This document shows, in pieces, positions 50,705 to 57,964 of a stretch of 64,000 bases of DNA. Below the pieces are notes generated by a model. It saw nothing but the letters and a program-made list of their open reading frames with translations, made no database searches and was not told the origin of the DNA. Positions within the stretch are counted from its first letter, which is position 1; each line of letters starts with the position of its first letter. Made by a program: the position numbers and the translations under genes. The stretch spans positions 248,001 to 312,000 of the forward strand of contig NZ_JYIJ01000014.1 in NCBI RefSeq assembly GCF_001543895.1, given 5' to 3'. The DNA comes from Carbonactinospora thermoautotrophica (GTDB lineage Bacteria; Actinomycetota; Actinomycetes; Streptomycetales; Carbonactinosporaceae).

Positions 50705-51318
50705 CGCACGACCTCCGGATCGAGCAGGCCGGGCTGTTCGAAGAACACGTGCACCAGCTCCCACAGGATGTGGTAGATCGTGACGTGGATCTCCTTGACC
50801 ACCTGCGGCTCCTCGGAGTGGGCGACCAGCGCGTGGTCGACGGCCGGGCTGCGGGCGATCTCCCCGCCGTCGCCGCCGGTCAGCGCCACGGTGAGCAAGC
50901 CACGCCCGTGCGCCACCTCCAGCCCCCGCAGCACGTTGCGGCACTGCCCGTCCGGTGAGATGCCGAGCGCGATGTCGCGGGAGTCGGCCAACAGCTCCAG
51001 CTGGGCCGCGTACACCTCGTCGAACCCTTGTGTCCGCGCCACCCCGGTGAGCGTCGCGACGTCGTTGGTCAGCGCCATCGCCGGCAGCGCGCGCTTGCCG
51101 ACGATCACCGGGTGGATGAACTCGACCGCGACGTGGTGGCCGTCGGTGGCCGCGCCGCCGTTGCCGAACACCACCAGCTTGCCGCCGCGGTGGAACCGCA
51201 CCGCCATGTCGTAGCACGCCCGCGCCACCCGCTCGGCGTCCCCCGCGAGGGCCCGCCCGGGGCCGACGCGGCGGGTGAACGCCTCCAGCGCCGGGGCTGC
51301 CGCCGCCTGTGCACTCAT
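50701..51318 (-). CDS. SIS-domain protein (phosphoheptose isomerase GmhA-like), first copy
   Basis: 205 residues, GmhA-like SIS fold. The phosphate loop is LVVFGNGGAATDGHHVAVEFIHP (~48-70), keeping a His-His pair where GmhA has its metal His. LGISPDGQCRNVLRGLEVA (~119-137) lacks the usual SxSGxS second loop (it has SPDG), and EIHVTIYHILWELVHVFF (~175-192) ends the domain. It is only distantly similar to the second copy, so the two are not a recent tandem duplication. ATGA overlaps link it to the PadR gene upstream and the HypC-like gene downstream. Confidence 0.88.
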   Translation of the reverse strand: MSAQAAAAPALEAFTRRVGPGRALAGDAERVARACYDMAVRFHRGGKLVVFGNGGAATDGHHVAVEFIHPVIVGKRALPAMALTNDVATLTGVARTQGFDEVYAAQLELLADSRDIALGISPDGQCRNVLRGLEVAHGRGLLTVALTGGDGGEIARSPAVDHALVAHSEEPQVVKEIHVTIYHILWELVHVFFEQPGLLDPEVVR

Positions 51319-51731
51319 CCTGACTCCTCTCCTGGCGGGCTCGCGCGTGCCGTGCCCGACCCGACCGCCCGCCGGCGGACCAGGTCACCGGCGCTGGGGC
51401 CCTGCTGCAGGCCGTTCCACCGCGCGAGGTACCCCTCCAGCACGTCCCGGGCCTCCTCGGCCACGTGCGCCCAGGCGCCGAGGGTCGCGCACCCCTTGAG
51501 CGTCAGGTAGTAGATGCGGCGGGAGGGCCCGCACGTCGACGCCGTCCACTCCGACCGGACGAGATCCTCCCGCTCCAGGGAGCGCAACGCCCGGTACACG
51601 CGCCCGGGGTCCCCGTTGCCCACCCCGAGCGTCTTCAGCCGTTCGATCAGCTTGTACCCGTGGTCGGGATGCTCGCGAAGCAACAGCAAAAGGCACGGTT
51701 CCAGGAACGACCTGAGAGCGCCGCCTTCCAT
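51315..51731 (-). CDS. PadR-family transcriptional regulator
   Basis: A 138-residue PadR-type winged-helix regulator, first gene of the SIS-HypC operon. LEPCLLLLLREHPDHGYKLIERLKTLGVGNGDPGRVYRALRSLEREDLVRSEW (~10-62) is the PadR core; a helical dimerisation tail follows (HVAEEARDVLEGYLARW). The start ATG 51731 gives a family-like N-terminus. Its stop overlaps the first SIS start. It probably autoregulates the operon and may respond to the same signal as the hydrogenase genes; no operator is obvious upstream. Confidence 0.9.
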   Translation of the reverse strand: MEGGALRSFLEPCLLLLLREHPDHGYKLIERLKTLGVGNGDPGRVYRALRSLEREDLVRSEWTASTCGPSRRIYYLTLKGCATLGAWAHVAEEARDVLEGYLARWNGLQQGPSAGDLVRRRAVGSGTARASPPGEESG

Positions 51732-51962
51732 CGCGCCCCCTGACGGGATCTGCGGTACGTGACAGCCAGCGTGTAACAAAAGCCCTGATTCGGGGTTTAC
51801 CCGTACCTTCTGTGCTTGATGCGCCCGGGGCCGCAACGGGTGAGCCTCGCCCCGGCACGCCCCGTGGACGGGCGACGGGCGGCTCGCCCACGCCCTCTCC
51901 CCGCGTGCGAGGCGAACCCGCCGGACGGGCCCTGGCTCCAGGGGCCCTGTCGCCAACGGGCC

Positions 51963-52529
51963 TTATCTCCAGCCGTGCGCGTCCAGCAGCGTCCGCAACG
52001 AGACGGACGGGGCGGACGGCACGAGCAGCATCCGGGTGAGCGTGTCGGCGACCGACGTCGACTCCTCCAGCCAGACGGCGTTGCGGGAGGGCAGCAGCCC
52101 GATCACGCCGCCGCGGGCCGGGACGTCGAGGATGTGCCGGTGCCCTTCGGCCGGGAGCAGCAGCCGCACGTTCGCCGGCACCGGCTGAGTCACCCGGACC
52201 GTGAGCCGGACCAGGGCCTGCGGGCCGTCCAGGGCGGCCCACCAGCTGGCCGCGCGGAGCTGCTGGTGCAGCGCCAGCCAGTCGTCGCCGCCGTCGAGCC
52301 GCCCCAGCAGGTAGGACCACTCAGCCGACACCACCTCGGTGTGCTCGCCCACGGTGATGGCGAACACCGGATCCAGCAGGCTGGCCGACTCCCCGTCCTG
52401 GAACGGCGTGAGCACGAGCGCGCCCTCCGCCCAGTGGGCGTCGCGGCAGAACTCCTCCAGCGCCTTGTCCCAGTCCTCGCTCTCGATGTGCCGGGCCTGG
52501 TCGTGGTCCTCGTCTCCGTAGGCGGTCAT
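51963..52529 (-). CDS. Hypothetical protein
   Basis: A 188-residue soluble acidic protein (start ATG 52529, MTAYGDEDHDQARH). The middle part reads GALVLTPFQDGESASLLDPVFAITVGEHTEVVSAEWSYLLGRLDGGDDWLALHQQL, followed by a strand-rich half (LVRLTVRVTQPVPANVRLLL, GVIGLLPSRNAVWLEES). No membrane helix or catalytic motif is visible. Family unknown to me. It is separate from both neighbours (230 and 130 bp gaps). Confidence 0.7.
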   Translation of the reverse strand: MTAYGDEDHDQARHIESEDWDKALEEFCRDAHWAEGALVLTPFQDGESASLLDPVFAITVGEHTEVVSAEWSYLLGRLDGGDDWLALHQQLRAASWWAALDGPQALVRLTVRVTQPVPANVRLLLPAEGHRHILDVPARGGVIGLLPSRNAVWLEESTSVADTLTRMLLVPSAPSVSLRTLLDAHGWR

Positions 52530-52658
52530 GGCTGTCCTCGCCGTCTGGTCGCTGCCCTGCCGCCTACCCTAGTGCGCGGAACTCAATCCGAGCCCCGCGC
52601 CGCCACGGCCCGGCCGTCGCCGGGAGGGCCGCGCCTCGGCGGTGACGGCCGGGCCGGG

Positions 52659-53093
52659 TCACGCTCCGCGGGTGGCCGGCGCGCAGCATTCCCCGCCGGA
52701 CACCGCGGCGGGGGTGGTCTCGCCGGGGGCGTCGGCGAGCACGGTGTAGACCTCCCAGGGCTCACCGCCCGGGCCGCGGACCCACACCTTGTCCTGGACG
52801 GCGTAGCAGCAGGTGACGTTCTCCTCCGCACGGGTCGCCAGGCCCTCCCCGGCCAGCCGCCGGGACGCGGCGGTCACCTCCTCGCGGGACTCGACCTCGA
52901 CCCCGAGGTGGTCCAGCGCGGTGTGCCGGCCGGGGTCGCCCTCGAGCAGGACGAGCTTCAGCGGCGGGTCGGCGATGGCGAAGTTGGCGTACCCAGGGCG
53001 GCGCTTGGCCGGCTCGACGCCAAACAGCTTGGTGTAGAAGGCGACGGACGCCTCCAGGTCGGCGACCCGGAGCGCGAGCTGCACACGGGACAT
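52659..53093 (-). CDS. VOC-family dioxygenase-like protein, ArsI/CadI type
   Basis: A 144-residue vicinal-oxygen-chelate protein. SRVQLALRVADLEASVAFYTKLFGVEPAK (~2-30) is the first module. TALDHLGVEVES carries a metal-binding His (~58-69), and EENVTCCYAVQDKVWVRGPGGEPWEVYTVL (~90-119) has the Cys-Cys pair and terminal Glu that mark ArsI (C-As lyase) and CadI. The C-terminus has a further Cys pair (GGECCAP). ArsI cleaves the C-As bond of trivalent organoarsenicals. It is the only arsenic-type gene here; a partner small gene upstream is broken. Confidence 0.88.
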   Translation of the reverse strand: MSRVQLALRVADLEASVAFYTKLFGVEPAKRRPGYANFAIADPPLKLVLLEGDPGRHTALDHLGVEVESREEVTAASRRLAGEGLATRAEENVTCCYAVQDKVWVRGPGGEPWEVYTVLADAPGETTPAAVSGGECCAPATRGA

Positions 53094-53172
53094 GCCTTCA
53101 CTCCTTGTTGTTTCACTCCTTGTTGCTTTCCTTGGCTTGCTGTCGCGCGTCGGTATCTCGCGCGAGCGGCGC

Positions 53173-53314
53173 TCAGCGGCAGCCGGTGAGCAGCGTGACC
53201 TCGGCCAGCAGCTGGTCGCGCCGCGCCAGGGCCTTCGGCGTCGGTGACCTTGCCGCAGGTCTCGCAGAACTCCACCACGACTCCCGCGCGGGCCACCTCC
53301 GCCGCGACAGCCAC
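53173..53314 (-). pseudogene. Broken small Cys-motif gene upstream of the ArsI/CadI gene
   Basis: The minus strand reads EVARAGVVVEFCETCGKVTDAE, like the VVVEFC-x2-CGQVC start of a small actinobacterial protein family. After a 1-nt frame change it continues ALARRDQLLAEVTLLTGCR and a stop at 53173. It lies ~80 bp upstream of the ArsI/CadI gene on the same strand. I regard it as a frameshifted small gene; the family function is unknown. Confidence 0.4.
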
Positions 53315-53542
53315 CGCAGCAGGTGGGAGAACACCGCCGCCACCTCCCTGATTCGATGGATATCTAACAGCGGTCCAAGCTTGTACCTCTGATTAGATGT
53401 TTGTCAAGATAGGGACGTGTCTCATCAACGAACGCGGGACATGAGGCGCTGCGCTTCCGACGTGGTGATCACCCTGGGCTGCGGCGACGCCTGCGGGCCA
53501 CGGCGCCTCCCGGTCGCGGCGGGAGCGAGGACGGAAGGCTCC

Positions 53543-53944
53543 TCACACCGGTGGCGACAGGTCCGTGGCGATCTGGAGCGCGGTGAGGACCAGCGAACGG
53601 ATCCGGGTGGCTATGGCGGTGAGCAGGCCGTGGACTTCCGGATCGGCGGAGGGCAGCGCCGCGCGCAACGCGTGGAGGTCCTGGCTGAGCTGGTCGAGGA
53701 GCTGCGCAAGATGGTCGGCGTCGGGGGTGCGCAGGGCCCGGGCGATGTCGTCGAGGGCGACACCGTCGGCCTCCAGCCGTCGGATGGCGTGGATGCGTTG
53801 CACCACGTCGGGCTCATAGAGCCGGAAGTTGCCGCTGGTGCGGCCGGACGGGGTGAGCAGCCCCAGGCTGGTGTAGAAGTCCACGGTACGGGTGGAGACA
53901 CCGGCCCGGGCGGCGACCTCGCCGATCCGTAGGAGTTCGCCCAC
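53543..53944 (-). CDS. MerR-family transcriptional regulator
   Basis: 133 residues. GTG 53944 is preferred because GGAGGT lies upstream and the product then starts directly before the DNA-binding domain (LLRIGEVAARAGVSTRTVDFYTSLGLLTPSGRTSGNFRLYEPDVVQRIHAIRRLEADGVALDDI, ~4-67). A C-terminal coiled-coil follows (DADHLAQLLDQLSQDLHALRAALP). There are no Cys ligands, so it is not a metal sensor of the usual kind. It is divergent from the SpoOM-like gene and may control it. Confidence 0.9.
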   Translation of the reverse strand: MGELLRIGEVAARAGVSTRTVDFYTSLGLLTPSGRTSGNFRLYEPDVVQRIHAIRRLEADGVALDDIARALRTPDADHLAQLLDQLSQDLHALRAALPSADPEVHGLLTAIATRIRSLVLTALQIATDLSPPV

Positions 53945-54102
53945 CTTCCACCTCCTACGCGCTGGAACCGGTTGAACACCGACGTCGGGAAAGCCAGGAA
54001 ACACCGCCAACCGTACAGTGCTACGTGTTAGTGTCGCGTGGTGATCACACCTGCGAGCATCGCGGTGATCCAAGGACGCACACACGCCTCGGAGAGAACG
54101 CA

Positions 54103-55074
54103 ATGGTCTTCAAGAAGATGTTGGCCGCTTTCGGAGTCGGGGGACCGTCGGTCGACACCGTGCTGGACAGCCCTGTCTGCCAGCCGGGCGGCCAGCTGAC
54201 GGGCAAGGTGTACCTCAAGGGGGGCGAGACGCCGGTCGACATCGAGCACGTCGCGCTGGGGCTGGTCACCCGCGTCGAAGTGGAGGGCGGGGACTACGAG
54301 CACGACGCGCACGTGGAGTTCCACCGGATCCCGGTGGCCGGCGCGTTCCGGCTGGAGGCGGGTGAACAGCGGGCCGTCCCGTTCCAGTTCCCGGTGCCGT
54401 GGGAGACGCCCATCACCGACCTTTACGGCCAGCACCTGCACGGCATGACCATGGGGCTGCGCACCGAGCTGGCGGTGGCCCGCGCGGTGGACAAAGGTGA
54501 CCTGGACCCGGTGTCGGTGCAGCCGCTGCCGGCCCAGGAACGGATTCTGGAGGCCTTCGCCCGGTTGGGCTTCCGGTTCAAGCGCGCGGACCTGGAGCAC
54601 GGCCACATCCACGGCGTCGCCCAGACCCTGCCGTTCTACCAGGAGATCGAGTTCTTCGCCGCGCCCCAGTACGCCCACCGGGTCAACGAGGTCGAGCTCA
54701 CCTTCGTGGCCAACCCGAACTTCATGGACGTGATCCTGGAGGCGGACAAGCGCAGCGGGCTGTTCACGCCGGGCGGCGACAACTTCGGGCACCTGCGGGT
54801 GGAGTACGCTACCGCCCACGCCACCGACTGGGCGGCCGAGATCGACGCCTGGATGCGGGCGGTGATCGAGCGGTACCCCGCCGGGCACGCGCCGTACGGC
54901 CACGAGTACCACCACGGCCACGAGTACCACCACGGCCACGAGTACCACCACGGCCACGGCGGCGGGCTCGGGGCCGGCGGCGCGATCGCCGGCGCCGCCG
55001 CGGGCTTCATCGGCGGCATGGTCGCCGGCGAGGTGATCGACGAGATCGGCGACTTCTTCGAAGGCGAGGAGTAG
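54103..55074 (+). CDS. SpoOM-like protein with His-rich repeat tail
   Basis: 323 residues of the Spo0M/arrestin-like family: the N-terminus FKKMLAAFGVGGPSVDTVLD (~3-22), GQLTGKVYLKGGETPVDIEHVALGL (~32-56), ITDLYGQHLHGMTMGLRTELAVARAVDKGDLDPVSVQPLP (~106-145) and VTFxxN-type strands match. Spo0M affects sporulation and cell morphology in Bacillus. Residues ~266-287 contain GHEYHH three times (coded by three 18-bp repeats, 54898-54957), probably a metal-binding or flexible spacer. The C-terminal GAIAGAAAGFIGGMVAGEVIDEI is a glycine-zipper-like helix that could insert into membrane. GGAGAG precedes ATG 54103. Confidence 0.88.
   Translation: MVFKKMLAAFGVGGPSVDTVLDSPVCQPGGQLTGKVYLKGGETPVDIEHVALGLVTRVEVEGGDYEHDAHVEFHRIPVAGAFRLEAGEQRAVPFQFPVPWETPITDLYGQHLHGMTMGLRTELAVARAVDKGDLDPVSVQPLPAQERILEAFARLGFRFKRADLEHGHIHGVAQTLPFYQEIEFFAAPQYAHRVNEVELTFVANPNFMDVILEADKRSGLFTPGGDNFGHLRVEYATAHATDWAAEIDAWMRAVIERYPAGHAPYGHEYHHGHEYHHGHEYHHGHGGGLGAGGAIAGAAAGFIGGMVAGEVIDEIGDFFEGEE
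54898..54957 (+). repeat. Three tandem 18-bp coding repeats (GHEYHH)
   Basis: GGCCACGAGTACCACCAC is repeated in tandem and followed by a partial fourth copy (GGCCACGG). The copies are identical at the DNA level, so the expansion is recent or maintained by slippage. Copy number may vary between strains. Confidence 0.9.
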
Positions 55075-55293
55075 GACGCATCCGCCCAACGGCACCCGGC
55101 CGTCCCTCGCGGGCGGCCGGCCACGCCCGGGGCCGTGGCGCGCGCCGGGAGAACCCGGCAAGAACCCCAGCCCCGGCGTGCCCGCCGGGGACAGGTGAAA
55201 GGAGTTCTCGCAGGAAGTGTCAGCGGAACCTGGGGATACCGAGCCCTGCCATAGGGCCTTCTGGCGCGGTTCTCCAGCTCCGGGCGGTGCGCG
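55075..55293 (+). other. Leader region of the CNNM/CorC pair
   Basis: 219 bp without a gene, containing several short inverted repeats (GCCCGCCGGGG at 55180-55190; GCCCTGCCATAGGGC at 55243-55257) ahead of a gene that has no clear Shine-Dalgarno sequence. It could form a structured leader; I do not recognise a known riboswitch class. Confidence 0.3.
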
Positions 55294-56634
55294 GTGAGCG
55301 CGGCTCTCGGAGTGCTGGCGGTGCTGCTGCTCACCGCCGCGACCGGCTATTTCGTCGCCCAGGAGTTCTCCTACGTCGCGGTGGACCGCGCCCGGCTCGC
55401 CGCCGCCGCCCAACAAGGCGATCGGAGGGCGGCGCGGGCGCTGGGAGTCACGGAACGGTTGTCGTTCACGTTGTCCGGCGCCCAGTTGGGCATCACCGCG
55501 ACCGCCCTGCTGGTGGGGTTCATCGCCGAGCCCGCGCTGGCGGACCTGATCCGGCCGCTGCTCCGGGCCGGCGGCCTGCCGGGCCAGGCCGGTGTGGCGC
55601 TCACGCTGGCGCTGGTCCTCGCGACCGTGATCCAGATGGTGCTAGGTGAGCTGGCACCGAAGAACCTCGCCATCGCGCGTCCGGAGGCCGTGGCGCGCGC
55701 CCTCGCCTCCTCCACCCTGGCCTACCTGACGGTCGCCGGCCCGATCGTGCGCTTCTTCAACGGCGCGGCGAACCGGTTGCTGCGCCTGCTGGGCATCGAG
55801 CCGATGGAGGAGCCGCACCAGGGGGCGACCGGGGAGGAGCTGGCCCGGATCATCGAGGAGTCCGGCAAGCACGGGCACCTGTCCCCGGAGGTGTCGCAGC
55901 TGCTGCAGCGGGCCCTGGCCTTCGGCGACCGGACGGCCGGGGACGTGATGGTGCCCCGCCCGGACGTGGCCGCGGTACGCGCCAGCGAACCCGTGGCCCG
56001 GGTGGTGGAGCTGCTGCGGACGAAGGGTTTTTCCCGCTACCCGGTCGTCGGCGAGAACATGGACGACATCGTCGGCCTCGTCGGGGTCCACCAGCTGCTG
56101 GACGCCCCCGACGGCGCGACGGTCGGGCAGGTGGCCCACCCGGCGCTGCTCGTGCCCGCGACCCTGCCGCTGCCGGACCTGCTGGGACGGATGCGCGAGC
56201 GGGGGGAGACCTTCGCCTGCGTCCTGGACGAGTACGGCGGCCTCGCCGGGGTGGTCACGCTGGAGGACGTGGCCGAGGAGCTGGTCGGCGACATCCGCGA
56301 CGAGAACGACCCCGACCAGCCCACCGCCACCCGCGAGCCGGACGGCTCCTGGGTGATCCCCGGCCAGTGGCGGCTCGACGAGGTGCAGCGCGCCACGGGC
56401 GTGGAGCTCCCGGACGGGGACTACGAGACGATCGGCGGCCTGGTCATCGCCGGCCTCGGCCGCCTGCCCCAGGTCGGTGACCAGATCACCAGCCCGGCGC
56501 TGGACCGCGACCAGCCCGAGCAGCCGGTACGCGCCGACCTGGTCGTCGAGGCCGTCCAACGCCGCGTACCCGCCCTGGTGCGGCTGGTCCTGGTCCGGTC
56601 CGCCGCGCCACCCCAGGCGGTGGAGCGGGCATGA
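55294..56634 (+). CDS. CNNM/CorC-family transporter-like protein (hemolysin C type), first
   Basis: 446 residues. The N-terminal CNNM membrane domain (~1-170, three to four helices) has GAQLGITATALLVGFIAEPAL and the conserved MVLGELAPKNLAIARPE motif (~113-129). A CBS pair follows (~205-330: MVPRPDVAAV, GFSRYPVVGENMDDIVGLVGVHQLL, VLDEYGGLAGVVTLEDVAEELVGDI). A CorC_HlyC domain closes it (~345-420, LPDGDYETIGGLVIAGLGRLPQVGD). The family exports Mg2+ or Co2+ or regulates their transport. GTG 55294. It overlaps the second CNNM gene by 4 bp, so the two probably form a heteromer. Confidence 0.92.
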   Translation: MSAALGVLAVLLLTAATGYFVAQEFSYVAVDRARLAAAAQQGDRRAARALGVTERLSFTLSGAQLGITATALLVGFIAEPALADLIRPLLRAGGLPGQAGVALTLALVLATVIQMVLGELAPKNLAIARPEAVARALASSTLAYLTVAGPIVRFFNGAANRLLRLLGIEPMEEPHQGATGEELARIIEESGKHGHLSPEVSQLLQRALAFGDRTAGDVMVPRPDVAAVRASEPVARVVELLRTKGFSRYPVVGENMDDIVGLVGVHQLLDAPDGATVGQVAHPALLVPATLPLPDLLGRMRERGETFACVLDEYGGLAGVVTLEDVAEELVGDIRDENDPDQPTATREPDGSWVIPGQWRLDEVQRATGVELPDGDYETIGGLVIAGLGRLPQVGDQITSPALDRDQPEQPVRADLVVEAVQRRVPALVRLVLVRSAAPPQAVERA

Positions 56635-57671
56635 GCCTGACAACCGCCTTCGTCCTCAGCGTCCTGCTGCTCTGCGGCAACGCCTTCTTCGTCGCCGCGG
56701 AGTTCGCGCTCGTGGCATCCCGCCAGCACCGCCTGGAACGGGCCGCCGCCCGGGGTAGCCGCACCGCCCGCGCGGCCCTTGCCGGCGTGCGGGAGCTGTC
56801 GCTGATGCTCGCCGGCGCGCAACTGGGGATCACCGTCTGCTCCCTCGGCCTGGGCATGATCACCGAACCCGCACTCGCGGGGGTCCTCCACGCCGCGCTC
56901 CACCACCTCGGGGTGCCGCTCGTGGTCAGCCACTCGACCGCCTTCGTGACCGCCCTGGCCGTCGTCGTGTTCGCGCACATGGTCGTGGGGGAGATGGCGC
57001 CGAAATCGTGGGCCATCGCACACCCGGAAGCCGCCGCCACCGCGCTGGCGGTCCCGTTCCGCGCCTTCACCCACGCCTCCCGCCCCCTGCTGCGGGCCTT
57101 GAACAGCGTCACCAACGCGCTGCTGCGGCCCGTCGGCGTACAACCCCGGGACGCACTCCCCAACCACGCCGGTCCCGCGGAGCTACGCGTGCTGGTCAAC
57201 GAGTCCCGCCGCATGGGACTGCTCGAACCGGACGAGCACGAGCTGCTGATCCGCGGCCTGGACATCCAAACGACCCCGGTCCGGCGGGTGATGACACCCC
57301 GCGAGCGGATCACCGCCGTTCCCGCCGACGCCACCCCGGCGCAAGCGCGGCAGGTCGCCCGCGCCAGCCGGCACACCCGGCTGGTGGTCCACGCCGGCAC
57401 ACTCGACCACCCGCTCGGCACCGTGCACGTGCGCGACGTGCTGATCGCCCACGCCACGGGCGAGGGGAGGAGGGTCGCCGACCTGGCGCAGCCGGCCGTC
57501 ACCGTCGCACCGGACACGCCGATCCACGCCGTGCTCGCCGCCCTGCGCCGCCACCGCACCCCGATCGCCCTGGTGGCCGAGAACCGGCGGGTGCTCGGCC
57601 TGGTCAGCCTGGACGACCTGCTCCGGGAGCTGTGCCGCCCGGGCGAGCGGCGAAGTACCCGGGGGCGATGA
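56631..57671 (+). CDS. CNNM-family protein, second, lacking the CorC_HlyC domain
   Basis: 346 residues, ATG 56631 overlapping the first CNNM stop. CNNM domain: FVLSVLLLCGNAFFVAAEFALVASRQHRLE (~5-34), GAQLGITVCSLGLGMITEPAL, HMVVGEMAPKSWAIAHPE. The CBS pair (~210-335) ends in IALVAENRRVLGLVSLDDLLREL. The C-terminal CorC_HlyC domain of the partner is missing, a common arrangement of paired actinobacterial CNNM genes. Joint function in divalent-cation homeostasis is expected. Confidence 0.92.
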   Translation: MSLTTAFVLSVLLLCGNAFFVAAEFALVASRQHRLERAAARGSRTARAALAGVRELSLMLAGAQLGITVCSLGLGMITEPALAGVLHAALHHLGVPLVVSHSTAFVTALAVVVFAHMVVGEMAPKSWAIAHPEAAATALAVPFRAFTHASRPLLRALNSVTNALLRPVGVQPRDALPNHAGPAELRVLVNESRRMGLLEPDEHELLIRGLDIQTTPVRRVMTPRERITAVPADATPAQARQVARASRHTRLVVHAGTLDHPLGTVHVRDVLIAHATGEGRRVADLAQPAVTVAPDTPIHAVLAALRRHRTPIALVAENRRVLGLVSLDDLLRELCRPGERRSTRGR

Positions 57672-57964
57672 GCCGACACGGTGAGTTCGGGGGAGGACCC
57701 GGCGACCCGGTAAGCCCCCCTGGGGGGACTAGCCCGCCGGCAGCGGGCAGCAGGGGGAGGCCTGGGCCGCCCGCGGCGGCACCGATGCCGGCACCGATGA
57801 CAGCGCCGGTGACCGCGCGCCCTCGCGCGGGGACCGGCGAGCCCGCCCGGCGCTGTCCCGCATCGTGGGATCGATCCCTCCCGCTCCGCGGACATGCCTT
57901 ACCCTCGCCACCGGCGAATCCGGCCATGGCGCCGCCGTCGTCCGCCCGTCCACGAGGAGACCTG

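Noticed and set aside
49803-51318. Simple tandem duplication of one GmhA gene
   Set aside because: The two SIS proteins differ in both phosphate loops and overall sequence, so they are distant paralogues, not a recent duplication.
54898-54957. A short CRISPR-like repeat array
   Set aside because: The repeats are directly adjacent, without spacers, and encode GHEYHH in frame within the SpoOM-like gene.
55075-55293. A magnesium M-box riboswitch ahead of the CNNM/CorC genes
   Set aside because: The conserved M-box segments are not recognisable; left as an unassigned leader.
57008-57964. An in-frame N-terminal extension of pyruvate carboxylase of over 300 residues
   Set aside because: It overlaps the CNNM gene, is Arg/Pro-rich without domains, and the family N-terminus KLLVANRGEIAIR begins right at ATG 57965 with a ribosome-binding site.
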